Shown: in pieces, positions 10,388 through 20,036 of the stretch
Layout: every line of letters begins with the position of its first letter
Numbering within the stretch: position 1 is the stretch's first letter
Assembly (NCBI GenBank): GCA_028753945.1
Contig: JAPNXP010000007.1
Coordinates: forward strand, 5,084,001-5,148,000
Direction: 5' to 3'
Length of the DNA: 64,000 nt
Source of the DNA: Hexactinellida sp. DTS-2022
Lineage: Eukaryota; Porifera; Hexactinellida
Program-made: the position numbers and the translations under genes
Notes under the pieces: generated by a model
Told to the model about the DNA's origin: nothing
The model's database searches: none
The model's input: only the letters and a program-made list of their open reading frames with translations

Positions 10388-11278
10388 CTAACTACAATCG
10401 TAGTGTGCACAGGTAAAACCAGTTGGAAACATGCATTTCAAGTTATTCATACCGTAGGTGTTACAGCAGCTGTCATGATCAGCACAGCCTTTATGAAAGC
10501 AACAATCTCCACAAAGAAAACTCCAACACAGATTACCTGGACCACACATCCCGAGACAATCTTCCCTCTCCGGGGTTTTATCACAAATATGTTTGTCAGT
10601 CGTTTTCTGGAAATTGTCTTGAAAGATACATTCACTTATTATAGATGCTCTCGCTTCTCGTAGCGGCATTTTATCGCTGTTTTCTAAAAATATCGATTTG
10701 GTATTTAGCAGAGTCTTAGAGGTTATATAGATAGCCATTACACTCGGGTAATCTCTCCCTTGAGAGTCAAACACTTCATTTAAAGATCGACTCAAGTCTT
10801 CTACTAACTCAAATTCCCGCATTAAGAAAGCGAAACTTAACGCATGTTGCACTGTAATATTGGACTTGCCAAGTTCTTCAATAGTGTTATACAAATCTAA
10901 GTGTAGTTGTTTATTCTCATTAATGGTAGAGATTTCCGTTATTGGGAGATGTAGTATATTGTCATGCGTCATGTGTCCAATGAAATTGAACTGTCCAATT
11001 TGTATGTAAACAATTTCATGGGGTGTGGCGATGTATTTAAATATTACATTATTGTAAGCATCTGTTAGTGAGATTTCGCGGTTTTCATCTGAAACACGGC
11101 TGAGAAATATTATTTTTATATTTGTATTTCTTGGAGAGAATTCACCTGTGATAGAATTTATATCAGGTTTTGAATATAATTGTATTTTGCCGTAGTTAGT
11201 ATTGAATAGTAAGTTCTCGAATCCAAGGACAGCATTTGCAAGAAAAAAAGAGAAGACAACAAATCGAGTCAAACGCAT
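10388..11278 (-). CDS. Secreted phospholipase A2-like protein
   Basis: 296 aa in a single exon from an ATG. Residues 1-19 form a signal peptide (MRLTRFVVFSFFLANAVLG). About residues 20-240 are a domain I do not recognise. The C-terminal ~52 residues are cysteine-dense: CGPGNLC at 245, then GCADHDSCC at 264-272, which resembles the PLA2 catalytic helix with His268-Asp269 flanked by cysteines. The short cysteine core resembles conodipine-type or group XII-like phospholipases rather than group I/II. Known: the HD dyad of PLA2s activates water to hydrolyse the sn-2 ester. The long N-terminal part makes it larger than simple secreted PLA2s. Activity is inferred; the calcium-loop glycines are only partly convincing (CGPGN). 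Confidence 0.7.
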   Translation of the reverse strand: MRLTRFVVFSFFLANAVLGFENLLFNTNYGKIQLYSKPDINSITGEFSPRNTNIKIIFLSRVSDENREISLTDAYNNVIFKYIATPHEIVYIQIGQFNFIGHMTHDNILHLPITEISTINENKQLHLDLYNTIEELGKSNITVQHALSFAFLMREFELVEDLSRSLNEVFDSQGRDYPSVMAIYITSKTLLNTKSIFLENSDKMPLREARASIISECIFQDNFQKTTDKHICDKTPEREDCLGMCGPGNLCWSFLCGDCCFHKGCADHDSCCNTYGMNNLKCMFPTGFTCAHYDCS

Positions 11279-11758
11279 TACTAATCTTATAAAACCAACA
11301 AATTATAATTATTATACCTAAATACATACAGTCAGGTTTGCCCCATTGTGAAATTTTTTCGTTTTAATTAATAAATATGAACAAGCCCTATGGTCTCAAA
11401 TTAACAACTTACATAGGATTAAATCTCTCTATTATGAAGACAATTTCTTATGCCTTGAATGTCATAATAAATAACTTGATTATACCTATAGTAATGACTA
11501 TATTAGTATGTTAATTATGAGTTATGACAACAGTGCCTAATCTTTCAACCACTGAAAAATCAGTTTATAGTCAGCTATAATTCACTTTTTGTGTGACACC
11601 AATGTTATACTATAAGTAACCCGTTTTAAGAAATCCTGTTTGAAATATACAAGTATAATGAATAATAACATATAAATGTAGTTCAAACACATCGAGAAGT
11701 ATAATATCGTAGATTAATTATTACAATTAATACATATATAACATAATAACATAGGATA
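11279..11758. other. Intergenic spacer with a possible old MITE
   Basis: AT-rich, no gene. From about 11329 (TA then CAGTCAGGTTTGCCC) a stretch resembles the element at 38177-38350 in the motif tctctattatgaa(g/c)acaattt. It is probably a degenerate TA-flanked MITE with its right end lost. Otherwise nothing recognisable. Confidence 0.4.
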
Positions 11759-13186
11759 TTAGTTTTTCATTGCAGAGTTAGATTGACTTAGCCATGTTGT
11801 TATTACAGAGAGTCCAATCAACCTAGCATGTTTTATTGGTGCGGTGTCTTCAGGGTGACTAGCACGTAAATCTACATGATGTGCTCCGTCAGAAATAACG
11901 TAAGCGGGTAAGGATTCTGAAAGGGAAGTTAAAACTCCTCCTCCGGACCAAGGATCAAGATGCCCGTTCGTAAAATAAATGTTACTAGCCTCATTCACAA
12001 TATTTTTGCCTCCAAATGTATGTACAGCCCAGTACTCACGAGGTACTACCTGAAATGACTTAATACACAAAGCAGTGAAATCATCAAAATCCCAGTTATG
12101 TCTCTCAAACATATCGTAATCTCCATCGCTACACATTGGCATTACCATCTGAGTACAAGCCTGGTAATTCCAACCCTTTGTATCCAGAGAAGCTGGATTT
12201 CCACCGTTGTTAATATCAAAACATTTAACAGTTTGGCTGTAGTTAGTGAATACCTGAACTGCTTCCGAAATGAGCATAAGCAGAGCGTCATCATCTACTG
12301 GACTCTTTTCTAGGATTTTGCAAGTGTAGTTAACTGGCCAGGCCGGGAGGTCAGCTAGGAAATTAGCTGCATAAGGATAGTTCACCATTGCCATATTTCC
12401 CCACACATCAGTCAGAGCATCTATCAATGCATTCAAATCGGTTTCATTTTTAATTTCATCACAGAGGTGGAATAAAGATGATATTTTCTGTGTCTCGCCT
12501 TTCACAAATAGGTTCCTAATTGCTTTCCAGGAATTCCGAATATTGATAGGGCAGTTAGAATTGGTTCCATTATACGTTCGTGTGGCAATAGAGGAGAATG
12601 TTTCACAAGGCGTTAAGCTTGTAAACTGCCAAATTGGCGCGGAAGCCGCATACGCCCCTACAACAGTTCCTGGGTACTTAATTCGGAGCCAAGCAGAGAG
12701 CATTCCTCCGTAAGAACCGCCGAACGCTACAACTCGGGAAGAAGAGCTAGCTACTGTTGCTTTAAGATACGCAATCAACAGCACGTAATCTTCCAAAGCC
12801 TGCTCTGCGGTAAAGAAAGCTAACATAGAATTATTCGAATATGATTCTGAACCAAACGGGAGCGACTCTCCATAGTAACGATGTTCTGCGAAAATTACAA
12901 GTGCTCCTAAATGAATAGCATATTCCCACATTAATCCTGTATTGGCTGCAAAGAGTGTGATGTCACCTTCATTTCCAGTGTAGAATAAAATTGGGTAATT
13001 TTCACCTTTGAATGAGTCTGAATTTATTAAGTAACGCTGCTTAAATGTTCCACTATTTTTCACTCTATAATCATTATGGTCAATTTTCTGCTCGAAATAT
13101 TTTGTGTCCCAAGTGTATTCTTGTTTAAAATGAGCTGTTTGAGCAAAAGCCAAGATTGAGAGAAATACAATGATGGAATAACGCAT
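11759..13186 (-). CDS. S28-family serine peptidase (DPP7/PRCP-like)
   Basis: 475 aa, single exon, ATG start. Residues 1-17 look like a signal peptide (MRYSIIVFLSILAFAQT). The mature protein opens with TKYFEQKIDHNDY, typical of S28. Catalytic elements seen: nucleophile Ser158 in GGSYGGMLSAW, Asp411 in NGHLDPWSGGG and His436/437 in DGAHHVDLR. Other family signatures are EHRYYGES and FTAEQALEDY. Length equals that of dipeptidyl peptidase 7 and lysosomal Pro-X carboxypeptidase (about 490 aa). Known: S28 enzymes cleave next to proline in lysosomes or secretory vesicles. The ending does not separate amino- from carboxypeptidase specificity. All three triad parts are present, so it should be active. 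Confidence 0.9.
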   Translation of the reverse strand: MRYSIIVFLSILAFAQTAHFKQEYTWDTKYFEQKIDHNDYRVKNSGTFKQRYLINSDSFKGENYPILFYTGNEGDITLFAANTGLMWEYAIHLGALVIFAEHRYYGESLPFGSESYSNNSMLAFFTAEQALEDYVLLIAYLKATVASSSSRVVAFGGSYGGMLSAWLRIKYPGTVVGAYAASAPIWQFTSLTPCETFSSIATRTYNGTNSNCPINIRNSWKAIRNLFVKGETQKISSLFHLCDEIKNETDLNALIDALTDVWGNMAMVNYPYAANFLADLPAWPVNYTCKILEKSPVDDDALLMLISEAVQVFTNYSQTVKCFDINNGGNPASLDTKGWNYQACTQMVMPMCSDGDYDMFERHNWDFDDFTALCIKSFQVVPREYWAVHTFGGKNIVNEASNIYFTNGHLDPWSGGGVLTSLSESLPAYVISDGAHHVDLRASHPEDTAPIKHARLIGLSVITTWLSQSNSAMKN

Positions 13187-13716
13187 TATACTAATTAATG
13201 TGCATAATTAAATAATAGATTGTATTTATATATAATCTTTAATTAGCTCCATAGTCCGTATCAACTTTAGTAACTTTAATAGATTCCACAAAGGCACAAA
13301 CCATTAATTAATGTTAATTAATTAGTACAAATTTGCTTAGAATTTTAAGTTTTCGATAAAAAGATTTTGTAATTGCAGTATTAAATAATAAATTAGAAAT
13401 TAGCTCACGAGATTCTCTTATTCTAATAAGAATGAGTTTAATGAATCAAAAATAATCTTTTGATTCAGGACAAATAAATATACAAAAACATCAAAAGCTA
13501 TGGTTAATTATTTAAGCATTTAATTAATCAAATATTTTTTCACATTACGTATTACATTGTGATGCAAGATATTAAATCATATGAACCGTCTTGTGATTCT
13601 AAATTCAATTATTGAATTCAAATCTGAAATCTACAAAGTTTCCCAACCAGTATAGGTACAGTTGCAAACTGGGGTATATAACTCCCAAATTAACACTTTT
13701 TTAAGAATGCATTAAA
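13187..13716. promoter_or_regulatory. Shared divergent intergenic region
   Basis: 530 bp of very AT-rich DNA between the divergent S28 peptidase (minus) and cytochrome b561 (plus). Both promoters must lie here. It contains runs such as ttaattaatgttaattaatta and no ORF or repeat element that I recognise. Confidence 0.5.
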
Positions 13717-14493
13717 ATGATTGGAGAAGGAGATCTAGCGAGGCAATCACCACTTGTACTACCCAAAGAGTTATCGCAGCCAAGGAAATGTGATCCACAT
13801 CGTTTCTGCCCTATTTTTATAGGAATGTTAACATTTGGTTTGTCATGTAGTGTTATTATTGTGACAATATTTTCATGGTTTGGGTTATTCAGGAATGGGT
13901 TCGCTTGGGAATCAGCAACTTTATTTAATATCCACCCTACAATGATGACAATTGGGCTTATAGTACTACCAACATGCGGGATTTTGAGCTATAGATTATT
14001 CCCATTCGGTAAATGGGTACAGAGGATAATACACGCAGGAATTATGCTACTTTCTGTGATATTTATTGTAGTCTCAGTCGTGGCGATTGAAACGAGCAAA
14101 TTTGCATTGAGTCATACACATTTTTGGAGTATTCATACCTGGTGCGGGCTGTTAACACTAATCTCTTTTTGTATGCAGTTTGTCATTGGAACCATATTCC
14201 TGTTTCCTTTCAAGAAACTAAGGAAACTGAAAGAATTCATAGTTGGATGGCATCGTTTTTTCGGTCTCTACATTGTTTGGATCTCGACTATTACAATTTT
14301 AGCGGGTGTGTCCGAATATTTAAATTTCGGTGTCTCGGAAAATAAGATGAATTTCGGTAAAAGCTACGGAAATTACGCGCCAGAAGGATTGCTTGGCAAC
14401 TTTTTCGCTATTTTTGTTATTATCAACAGTTCATTACTCACTTTGATACTCGTTGGACCAGTTGACAGGTATCTACCAAAAGCAGAGAATTAG
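13717..14493 (+). CDS. CYB561: Cytochrome b561 family transmembrane oxidoreductase
   Basis: 258 aa in one exon. Six hydrophobic segments follow a ~30-residue cytosolic N-terminus. The four haem-ligand histidines of the family are visible: His73 (NIHPTMM), His106 (RIIHAG), His140 (SIHTWCG) and His179 (GWHRFFG). The HP..M, SxHxWCG and H.FFG contexts fit CYB561/CYBRD1/CYB561A3. Known: these dihaem proteins pass electrons from ascorbate across vesicle, endosomal or plasma membranes to monodehydroascorbate or ferric iron. Which paralogue it is cannot be decided here. It is one of only four intact plus-strand genes in the window and is divergent from the S28 peptidase. Confidence 0.92.
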   Translation: MIGEGDLARQSPLVLPKELSQPRKCDPHRFCPIFIGMLTFGLSCSVIIVTIFSWFGLFRNGFAWESATLFNIHPTMMTIGLIVLPTCGILSYRLFPFGKWVQRIIHAGIMLLSVIFIVVSVVAIETSKFALSHTHFWSIHTWCGLLTLISFCMQFVIGTIFLFPFKKLRKLKEFIVGWHRFFGLYIVWISTITILAGVSEYLNFGVSENKMNFGKSYGNYAPEGLLGNFFAIFVIINSSLLTLILVGPVDRYLPKAEN

Positions 14494-14739
14494 TCTACCA
14501 TTATATTTCCAATATTCATATTTATATTTGCTCAAATCATGTACTCCACTATTAAAAATACAAATATTAAATACTATTCACTAGAAAAAATCCTGATATA
14601 CTGATAATCTGAAAAATTATAATACAAATGTATATTAAGCTCATATATACAAAATGTCATAAAATTAATTTTCCTCTATAATATATAAAAAATTAAAAAT
14701 TTAATAGCAACACTAGTTATAACTGTTGCCGTATAACAA

Positions 14740-15531
14740 TCAGGTTTGATGGGAGAAATACGGAGCGATACTTAGAGACTGTTGAGGAGCGAGTAACTGC
14801 ACTGGATTTAGTCCTTGTGGTGCGTTGGAAATGAAAACCTGGTTCGGTTGCATGATTTGCGGTCGCTGTTGGGTGGGATCTATGAATGGGAAGTTAGCCT
14901 GCGGCAAATGTTGTATAAGAACAGGAGCTGAAGAGTGGAGACTAGGGTTACAGAATATTTTATTTAAAACAACACTTACTTTATCGCAATGTTCTATAAT
15001 ATCATTTAAATGGGTTGTTTTATGTTCAGGATTTATACTTTGCTTTAGGTCAATAATCATCCTATCTAGTTCTGGGATATATTTAGAGTTCCATTTAGAA
15101 TGTGGCTCCAAGCGACTTTGCACTACATGAAGACGGTTTGACAAGAGATCCCTTTCACTTTCCAACAGATTAATCCTTTCCTGTTGACTTTTAATGGTTG
15201 CATTAAGGTTGGCAATTTGATTTCCTTTATCAATATTACTCACTAGTAACTGTGAATCAATAGGATTAGGTATAATGGAGTGGGAAACAACTGCTTGAGT
15301 TGAAGGCCTTATTTGAGGCCCGGAAAGATTAATAGGAGTTCCCTGTTGTTGTGCAACAACGGGCTGAGATGGTACGATATAACCCTGCTTTTCAGAAGAA
15401 TAGTTATGTCTTGGAGGTAAATCGTAATTGGTTGGATTATTGTCTTGTGGAAAACGAGATGGTTCTTGTGGTCTAATTTGTACATTTGGTAATCGCTGCT
15501 GATATGGGAAACTTTGAAAATTGTGAGCCAT
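14740..15531 (-). CDS. Q/P-rich coiled-coil protein, function unknown
   Basis: 263 aa, single exon, not recognised. The N-terminal ~95 residues are rich in Q, P, N and S (low complexity). Residues ~100-145 form a coiled coil (IANLNATIKSQQERINLLES, then ERDLLSNRL). A conserved-looking helical stretch (SKYIPELDRMIIDLKQS; HLNDIIEHCDKVSVVLNK) spans about 150-195. The tail is again Q/P-rich. The shape, disorder-coil-helix-disorder, suggests a scaffold or adaptor; no enzyme motif is seen. It converges with cytochrome b561 (246 bp between stops). A MITE ends 31 bp upstream of its ATG. Confidence 0.65.
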   Translation of the reverse strand: MAHNFQSFPYQQRLPNVQIRPQEPSRFPQDNNPTNYDLPPRHNYSSEKQGYIVPSQPVVAQQQGTPINLSGPQIRPSTQAVVSHSIIPNPIDSQLLVSNIDKGNQIANLNATIKSQQERINLLESERDLLSNRLHVVQSRLEPHSKWNSKYIPELDRMIIDLKQSINPEHKTTHLNDIIEHCDKVSVVLNKIFCNPSLHSSAPVLIQHLPQANFPFIDPTQQRPQIMQPNQVFISNAPQGLNPVQLLAPQQSLSIAPYFSHQT

Positions 15532-15561
15532 AACCGAACTATGCTAGTAACTATTTGAATA

Positions 15562-15712
15562 CAGTAGAACCTCGTTAGTACGAACACGGTTAATACGAAC
15601 ACAATTTCAGTCCCCTTCAGAGCATTTTCAATATAAATGATACCGGTTAATTTCGGTAAAGCGAACAGATTTTGACGGTCCCTTTGGTGTTCGAATTAAC
15701 GAGGTTCTACTG
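15562..15712. mobile_element. MITE with CAGTAGAACCTCGTTA termini
   Basis: Inverted termini CAGTAGAACCTCGTTAGTACG and TTAACGAGGTTCTACTG delimit 151 bp with no ORF. The interior carries the family motif gacggtccctttggtg. TA precedes the left end; the right flank is aa, so the target duplication is imperfect. Relatives lie at about 10017 and 63625. The ends resemble pogo/Tigger-type DNA transposons. Confidence 0.8.
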
Positions 15713-15887
15713 AATACTGTATAGCAAATATTTATTGTTAGCTACAATTAATAATACTATAGGAAATTAATGTTGTTTAAAATATTATTGAAACAAATAA
15801 AATTACAAGTCCAAATAGCAAGTTAATCTAAGAGACTATATTATCAGTACGGTATGTTAAAATAGGAGTGTTAAAAGGTAGAATTAC

Positions 15888-17090
15888 TTAAGATTGGGGA
15901 ATTAATGAGTGTCCAACAGCAGATAGAGTAGTGCTAATAATAGCAGAATCTCTTGATTTAATTATCAAGTGGGATGATGTGGTTGAAGATTCGAATCGAT
16001 TCACATGCTCAATGTTGAGAGTATTAACGTTATGTTTCCAGCTCTTGATATCCGCAAGCTGAATGTAGGAAACTATCTGAGATAAATCAGACTTCTTGAT
16101 CAACATAACAGATTCTGAACTGATAACAAGATACACGTCTTGTTCAATAGCTATGCCTCCGCCTGTACTATGTCCCACACTGAATACAATGGCAGCGCTC
16201 AGGTAGTTGGAGAGAATGGCATCAACACAGAGCTTGCGAATGCTCTCAACAGACTCCAGCTTTACGTCCTCTAGCACTCGCTCTATCTTAGTTCCTGCTA
16301 GCTTCGAGAGAGGAACTGCTCTGTGTACGAAGTCCCTCGGGCTGGCTCTCACGCTGGGGCTCTGCTTGCCGTTGAGTGCGTGGAGAGACGCAGCGACAAC
16401 GCAAGCGGCGTCTTCGCTGAGAGGCACGGAGCCCTGCACAGCCGGCAGCCATCTCTCCACGAACTGAGTCTGCTCGCTCTTGGAGTCGAGGTAGGCGCGC
16501 AGCAAGTCTTTGTCGAACTTAGCCTCGGAGGGGGCACTGATTATCAACAGGTGACTAGAAGTTATGTTCTGCTCCGCGAAACTGGAATTCGCAGACAGTT
16601 TTGAATAAGAACTCGATATTTTGGTACTACCAAATGTTAACGAATGTGTGCGATAAAACTTTCTATGTGAAACGCCTATTTTTGGGCCGGTGAACAGTTT
16701 CAGTTTTGGAGAGCCGTAAAAAAATTTCGAGTAACGATCGATGATTTCTTGCACGGGGGTATTTAAGCAAATGAGGTCTTTGAACAATCCGAATTCAACT
16801 CGAGTGAACTGTATGTAGAAAACAAAGTAGTTGTCTTTAGTGAAGAGGTAGTCATTGTGAGTTGGTTGTAGAGATGGAGCAAAGGAATTTAGCTCTGCAG
16901 TTGAGAAATCAAAAAATTGCGTATCTTGTTCAATTTTAGGTGAAGACTGTAAATTGAAATCTTCTACACTCGGACTAGATTCGAATTGGTTATACGATTT
17001 CCTGTGGAAACTTCCTGAAAGTCTATTCGCGAGTTTGGATTTAAGCGGAGACAAAAATCCGGAAGTATGGTTGGATGGACTGGTAGCCAT
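15888..17090 (-). CDS. FERM F2-F3 domain protein
   Basis: 400 aa, single exon. The N-terminal ~75 residues are Ser/Asn-rich and disordered. From ~85 (NYFVFYIQFTRVEFG) a folded part starts. About 200-245 looks like a FERM F2 helix bundle (LLRAYLDSKSE...LSEDAACVVAASLHAL). About 285-390 looks like an F3 (PTB/PH-like) lobe (VYLVISSESVMLI; LADIKSWKHN). The F3 strands resemble those of MyTH4-FERM myosin tails, but no MyTH4 or motor is present. Known: FERM lobes bind membrane lipids and cytoplasmic tails. It may be a cytoskeletal adaptor; no orthologue is named. Odd: the F2-coding part (about 16200-16530) is markedly GC-rich against AT-rich flanks. Confidence 0.65.
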   Translation of the reverse strand: MATSPSNHTSGFLSPLKSKLANRLSGSFHRKSYNQFESSPSVEDFNLQSSPKIEQDTQFFDFSTAELNSFAPSLQPTHNDYLFTKDNYFVFYIQFTRVEFGLFKDLICLNTPVQEIIDRYSKFFYGSPKLKLFTGPKIGVSHRKFYRTHSLTFGSTKISSSYSKLSANSSFAEQNITSSHLLIISAPSEAKFDKDLLRAYLDSKSEQTQFVERWLPAVQGSVPLSEDAACVVAASLHALNGKQSPSVRASPRDFVHRAVPLSKLAGTKIERVLEDVKLESVESIRKLCVDAILSNYLSAAIVFSVGHSTGGGIAIEQDVYLVISSESVMLIKKSDLSQIVSYIQLADIKSWKHNVNTLNIEHVNRFESSTTSSHLIIKSRDSAIISTTLSAVGHSLIPQS

Positions 17091-17514
17091 AGTATGCGAG
17101 GAAATTGAAATGTTTTACTTATTATATAGTAAAGCAATGGCCTATATATAGTATAAAATTTCTAAAGCCTGCTTTAAACTATATTGTTGCTCATTAAAAT
17201 CAAATTATAATTATAGCATACAAGTTACTTTTATGCAGATTGGATCATGTTGTTATCATGTTGCAGTTGCAACGCATTTCAAATTTTTTAAGTTCTAAGT
17301 TATAATTAATTAAATTTGACGAAAAAGTCGATATAAGCATTTCAATAAGGATATTACGCACTTATTTATAACCAGCTCAGTAAGGCGCTGAATTCAACAT
17401 AAAAGATTAAGTCCGCCCATCGCACTAATACATCATTGCTGCATAGTTAAATTTATTGAAAATATTATTTTACATAAATTTATGGGACAAAAATAAGGTT
17501 GCTTAAAATGTTAT
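17091..17514. other. Intergenic spacer between POP4 and the FERM gene
   Basis: AT-rich, about 420 bp, with no ORF or repeat that I can support. It should contain the POP4 3' end and the FERM gene promoter. Confidence 0.5.
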
Positions 17515-18147
17515 CTAAATAAATTCGGTTGTTGGTTTGTCCTTGAAGCGTTTGGAGCATCGCAGACTAGGTCGCACTCTGAAATTATTCCCATACAACT
17601 TGAACATAACATTACCAAATTTAAATGCAAACACAGTATTTCTCTTCGGTATAACCTTCTTTTCATCTTTTAAATTCACGATTATAAATGTATTCTGTGA
17701 CTCTCTAATAACAATGCCAGTATGTCCTATGTAAGAACTACACTTCGAGTCAAGTACAGTGATGATACACCCGTGGTAATCCAGTTTAACTAGCTTCTGA
17801 CAATTGGATATTATCTGTCCTGGGGTAGGATTTATACATACTTTACCTAATACCTCTGTAGCGTATTGCTGCCATAGTTGGGACATTGGAATGAATAAAT
17901 TGTATTTAATGGCGTCACTCGGTATATCGCCGATACTTTTCATTATTTTTTGGCGACCAGTAATGTTTTTAGGTTTTTTACATTTCTTTATCCGTTCTGA
18001 AGCTGGTTTCTCAAACAGAAACACTTGATGACGTAATTTAGCAATTGTCTCTTCAGCAATTTGAGCTGTCTTAGTGTGATTAAAAATAAATTGCTCCAAA
18101 AGTTTGCTTGGATTCGTCGGATTAAGAAGAGATGAAATCATCTCCAT
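17515..18147 (-). CDS. POP4: RNase P/MRP protein subunit p29
   Basis: 210 aa, about the length of human POP4 (220 aa). The N-terminal half is helical and basic (FEKPASERIKKCKKPKNIT). It is followed by the family signature YNLFIPMSQLWQQY. The C-terminal Sm-like barrel spans about 110-195: DYHGCIITVLDSKCSSYIGH, TGIVIRESQNTFIIV, KKVIPKRNTVFAFKF. These match human POP4 position by position (DLHGAIISVTKSKCPSYVGI; KVIPKLNCVF). Known: Rpp29 is a core subunit of nuclear RNase P and RNase MRP, which process pre-tRNA and pre-rRNA. The ATG at 18147 follows 262 bp after the upstream gene's stop. Looks intact. Confidence 0.95.
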   Translation of the reverse strand: MEMISSLLNPTNPSKLLEQFIFNHTKTAQIAEETIAKLRHQVFLFEKPASERIKKCKKPKNITGRQKIMKSIGDIPSDAIKYNLFIPMSQLWQQYATEVLGKVCINPTPGQIISNCQKLVKLDYHGCIITVLDSKCSSYIGHTGIVIRESQNTFIIVNLKDEKKVIPKRNTVFAFKFGNVMFKLYGNNFRVRPSLRCSKRFKDKPTTEFI

Positions 18148-18409
18148 GTGTTAATGAACTTTATACTAATGATATAATATCGATAGAAAATGTGAAATAA
18201 TGGCACAATTGTTTCAGATTTAGTCAATGATAGTTTATAAATTAATAACCAATATTACACATGTACAAATATTTAATGTTGCAAATAGAATGACCTGAGT
18301 AATATCGAATAATATTCCTTGGAACAAATCCTCTAAAATGCTTGGCAATAGTAACGTTTCATAAATAACTTAACTAGAACTAATCAATAAAATAGCTAAT
18401 TCTAAGCAA

Positions 18410-19903
18410 TTAGCTTTTATTCAGCTTACTTCCAGATGAGCTGTACGTACGATGTGCGACTTGAACAAGCGAACATTCTGAGCCAACAAATTGCGAATGT
18501 ATTGCCGCGCGTGGTGAATATATAACCGCTTGCCCCACGGACAAACCTTCCAATCGATTAACCATATGGTCACTTAGTGGGTATCTTAATTGTAGAAATT
18601 TAATCCATCTAGGAGAGAAAGTTTGGTGCAACACAGCTAGGCTGGATAACTCCATGAGTTCATCGGGCAACACATCTGGATTCTGTGTTGAGACTAGCAA
18701 TCGCAAGCCGTGATGTCTCAGCTCTCTGGCTGAGAGTACGATTGTCTGAGCTAACTCATTGGATCTGTTCAAGAATTTATGTGCTTCGTCAAAACACAGT
18801 AATTTACCATGATCGGCTTTAGAGTGCACGAACATATCAACAAATATGTTAAATACCCCACACACCTCGTTTTGGTCCATCAAAGGATTGGAGAGGTCTA
18901 GGATAAGAACCGCTCCCTTCTGAAGAAACAGATCTCTAATATCTTCCGTATAAGAACCAGACTTTAAAGCGTCCTTTATAATAAACGCGTTTTCTTCATC
19001 TTCAGCTAGGAGAGACTGTAGCAAAGCGATTCTCTGTTTAAGTGGCAACATCTGCTGTTTCTGCAACAAGTCCTTCCTAATCAAATCTACCTCCAATTCT
19101 TTTATACTAGTCAGCTGATTTCCATCCTTTTGGTACTTTCGAAGTGTGTTTTTCAACACTTGCATGTACAGAATATTATCTCCTGCATCGACTGTCATCA
19201 GTTTTCGTATGTGGTCAATCGTCAAGTGTTTGAATTGGAATAGGAGAGGGTGTATTTTAACCCCAGGCAGAGATGAATAGAACTTTTTCCTTTCTATATA
19301 TACGTCGGGGGGTACTATGACGTGTATGTTAGAATTGGGATAATAGGATAAAGTCGCTGCCTCACAATAATTATTTAAATCCGGATCGTAGTGACAGATT
19401 AGTGAGGTCATTGGCGTTTTAAGGATATTATTTGGTTGATTCATACTACAGCTTTCAATTAGACGCATTAATGTGTGTGATTTACCCGCACCTTGAATTC
19501 CAACTGCGATTAAACACCATGGGTCATGTATGTTAACGAATACCTTACTGGTTTGAATACTTTCATTTCCTTTTGTTTCGTTGGCATCTTGTACCTTGAT
19601 ATTATCTGGATTCTTTGTTATATTAATTTCCAATTCTTTTGCTAAAGGTTTCTCACAGTTATGTGATGAATCAATAGTATTTATGGGTGATGTTATTGTC
19701 GGTTCAACAGTGATACTAGTTTGTACTATGCTTCCAAGTAACATATATTCTTGAGGTCTTGGACCTGTGTATTCATCGCTAAAAACAATTGGAATTGTCT
19801 TTGGAAGTACACATTCAGTTTCTGTGTTTAGTTTGATTAGTTTCTTATCAATTAAATCTTTTATACCATGTTGAACTGGTGGAACTGGCAATAGTCTTTT
19901 CAT
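18410..19903 (-). CDS. HerA/FtsK-superfamily P-loop ATPase, eukaryotic type
   Basis: 497 aa, single exon. Residues 1-125 are poorly structured. Walker A is GIQGAGKSHT (135-144). Walker B is KLLCFDEAHKF (367-377) with catalytic Glu373. A sensor-like LLVSTQNPD (402-410) is followed by LPDELMELSSLAVLHQ, the layout of HerA/DUF87 ATPases. An Arg-rich SARELRHHG precedes it. The ISTQ-P...L.D-CS..V.H pattern recalls a family I know mainly from fungi, where function is not settled. Known: prokaryotic HerA is a hexameric DNA translocase. The role here is unknown. The ATG lies only 133 bp from the myosin stop. All ATPase residues are in place, so it is probably functional. Confidence 0.75.
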   Translation of the reverse strand: MKRLLPVPPVQHGIKDLIDKKLIKLNTETECVLPKTIPIVFSDEYTGPRPQEYMLLGSIVQTSITVEPTITSPINTIDSSHNCEKPLAKELEINITKNPDNIKVQDANETKGNESIQTSKVFVNIHDPWCLIAVGIQGAGKSHTLMRLIESCSMNQPNNILKTPMTSLICHYDPDLNNYCEAATLSYYPNSNIHVIVPPDVYIERKKFYSSLPGVKIHPLLFQFKHLTIDHIRKLMTVDAGDNILYMQVLKNTLRKYQKDGNQLTSIKELEVDLIRKDLLQKQQMLPLKQRIALLQSLLAEDEENAFIIKDALKSGSYTEDIRDLFLQKGAVLILDLSNPLMDQNEVCGVFNIFVDMFVHSKADHGKLLCFDEAHKFLNRSNELAQTIVLSARELRHHGLRLLVSTQNPDVLPDELMELSSLAVLHQTFSPRWIKFLQLRYPLSDHMVNRLEGLSVGQAVIYSPRAAIHSQFVGSECSLVQVAHRTYSSSGSKLNKS

Positions 19904-20036
19904 AGCTCAAGCTAATTAAAATACACATAAGCAATTAAACAAATATTAATTTGGATGAATAAATTAACCTCAATAAATAGTATAATAGTTAATAATTAAA
20001 GAAAAAGATAGTCTCAAAAAATATTCAAAGATGGAA

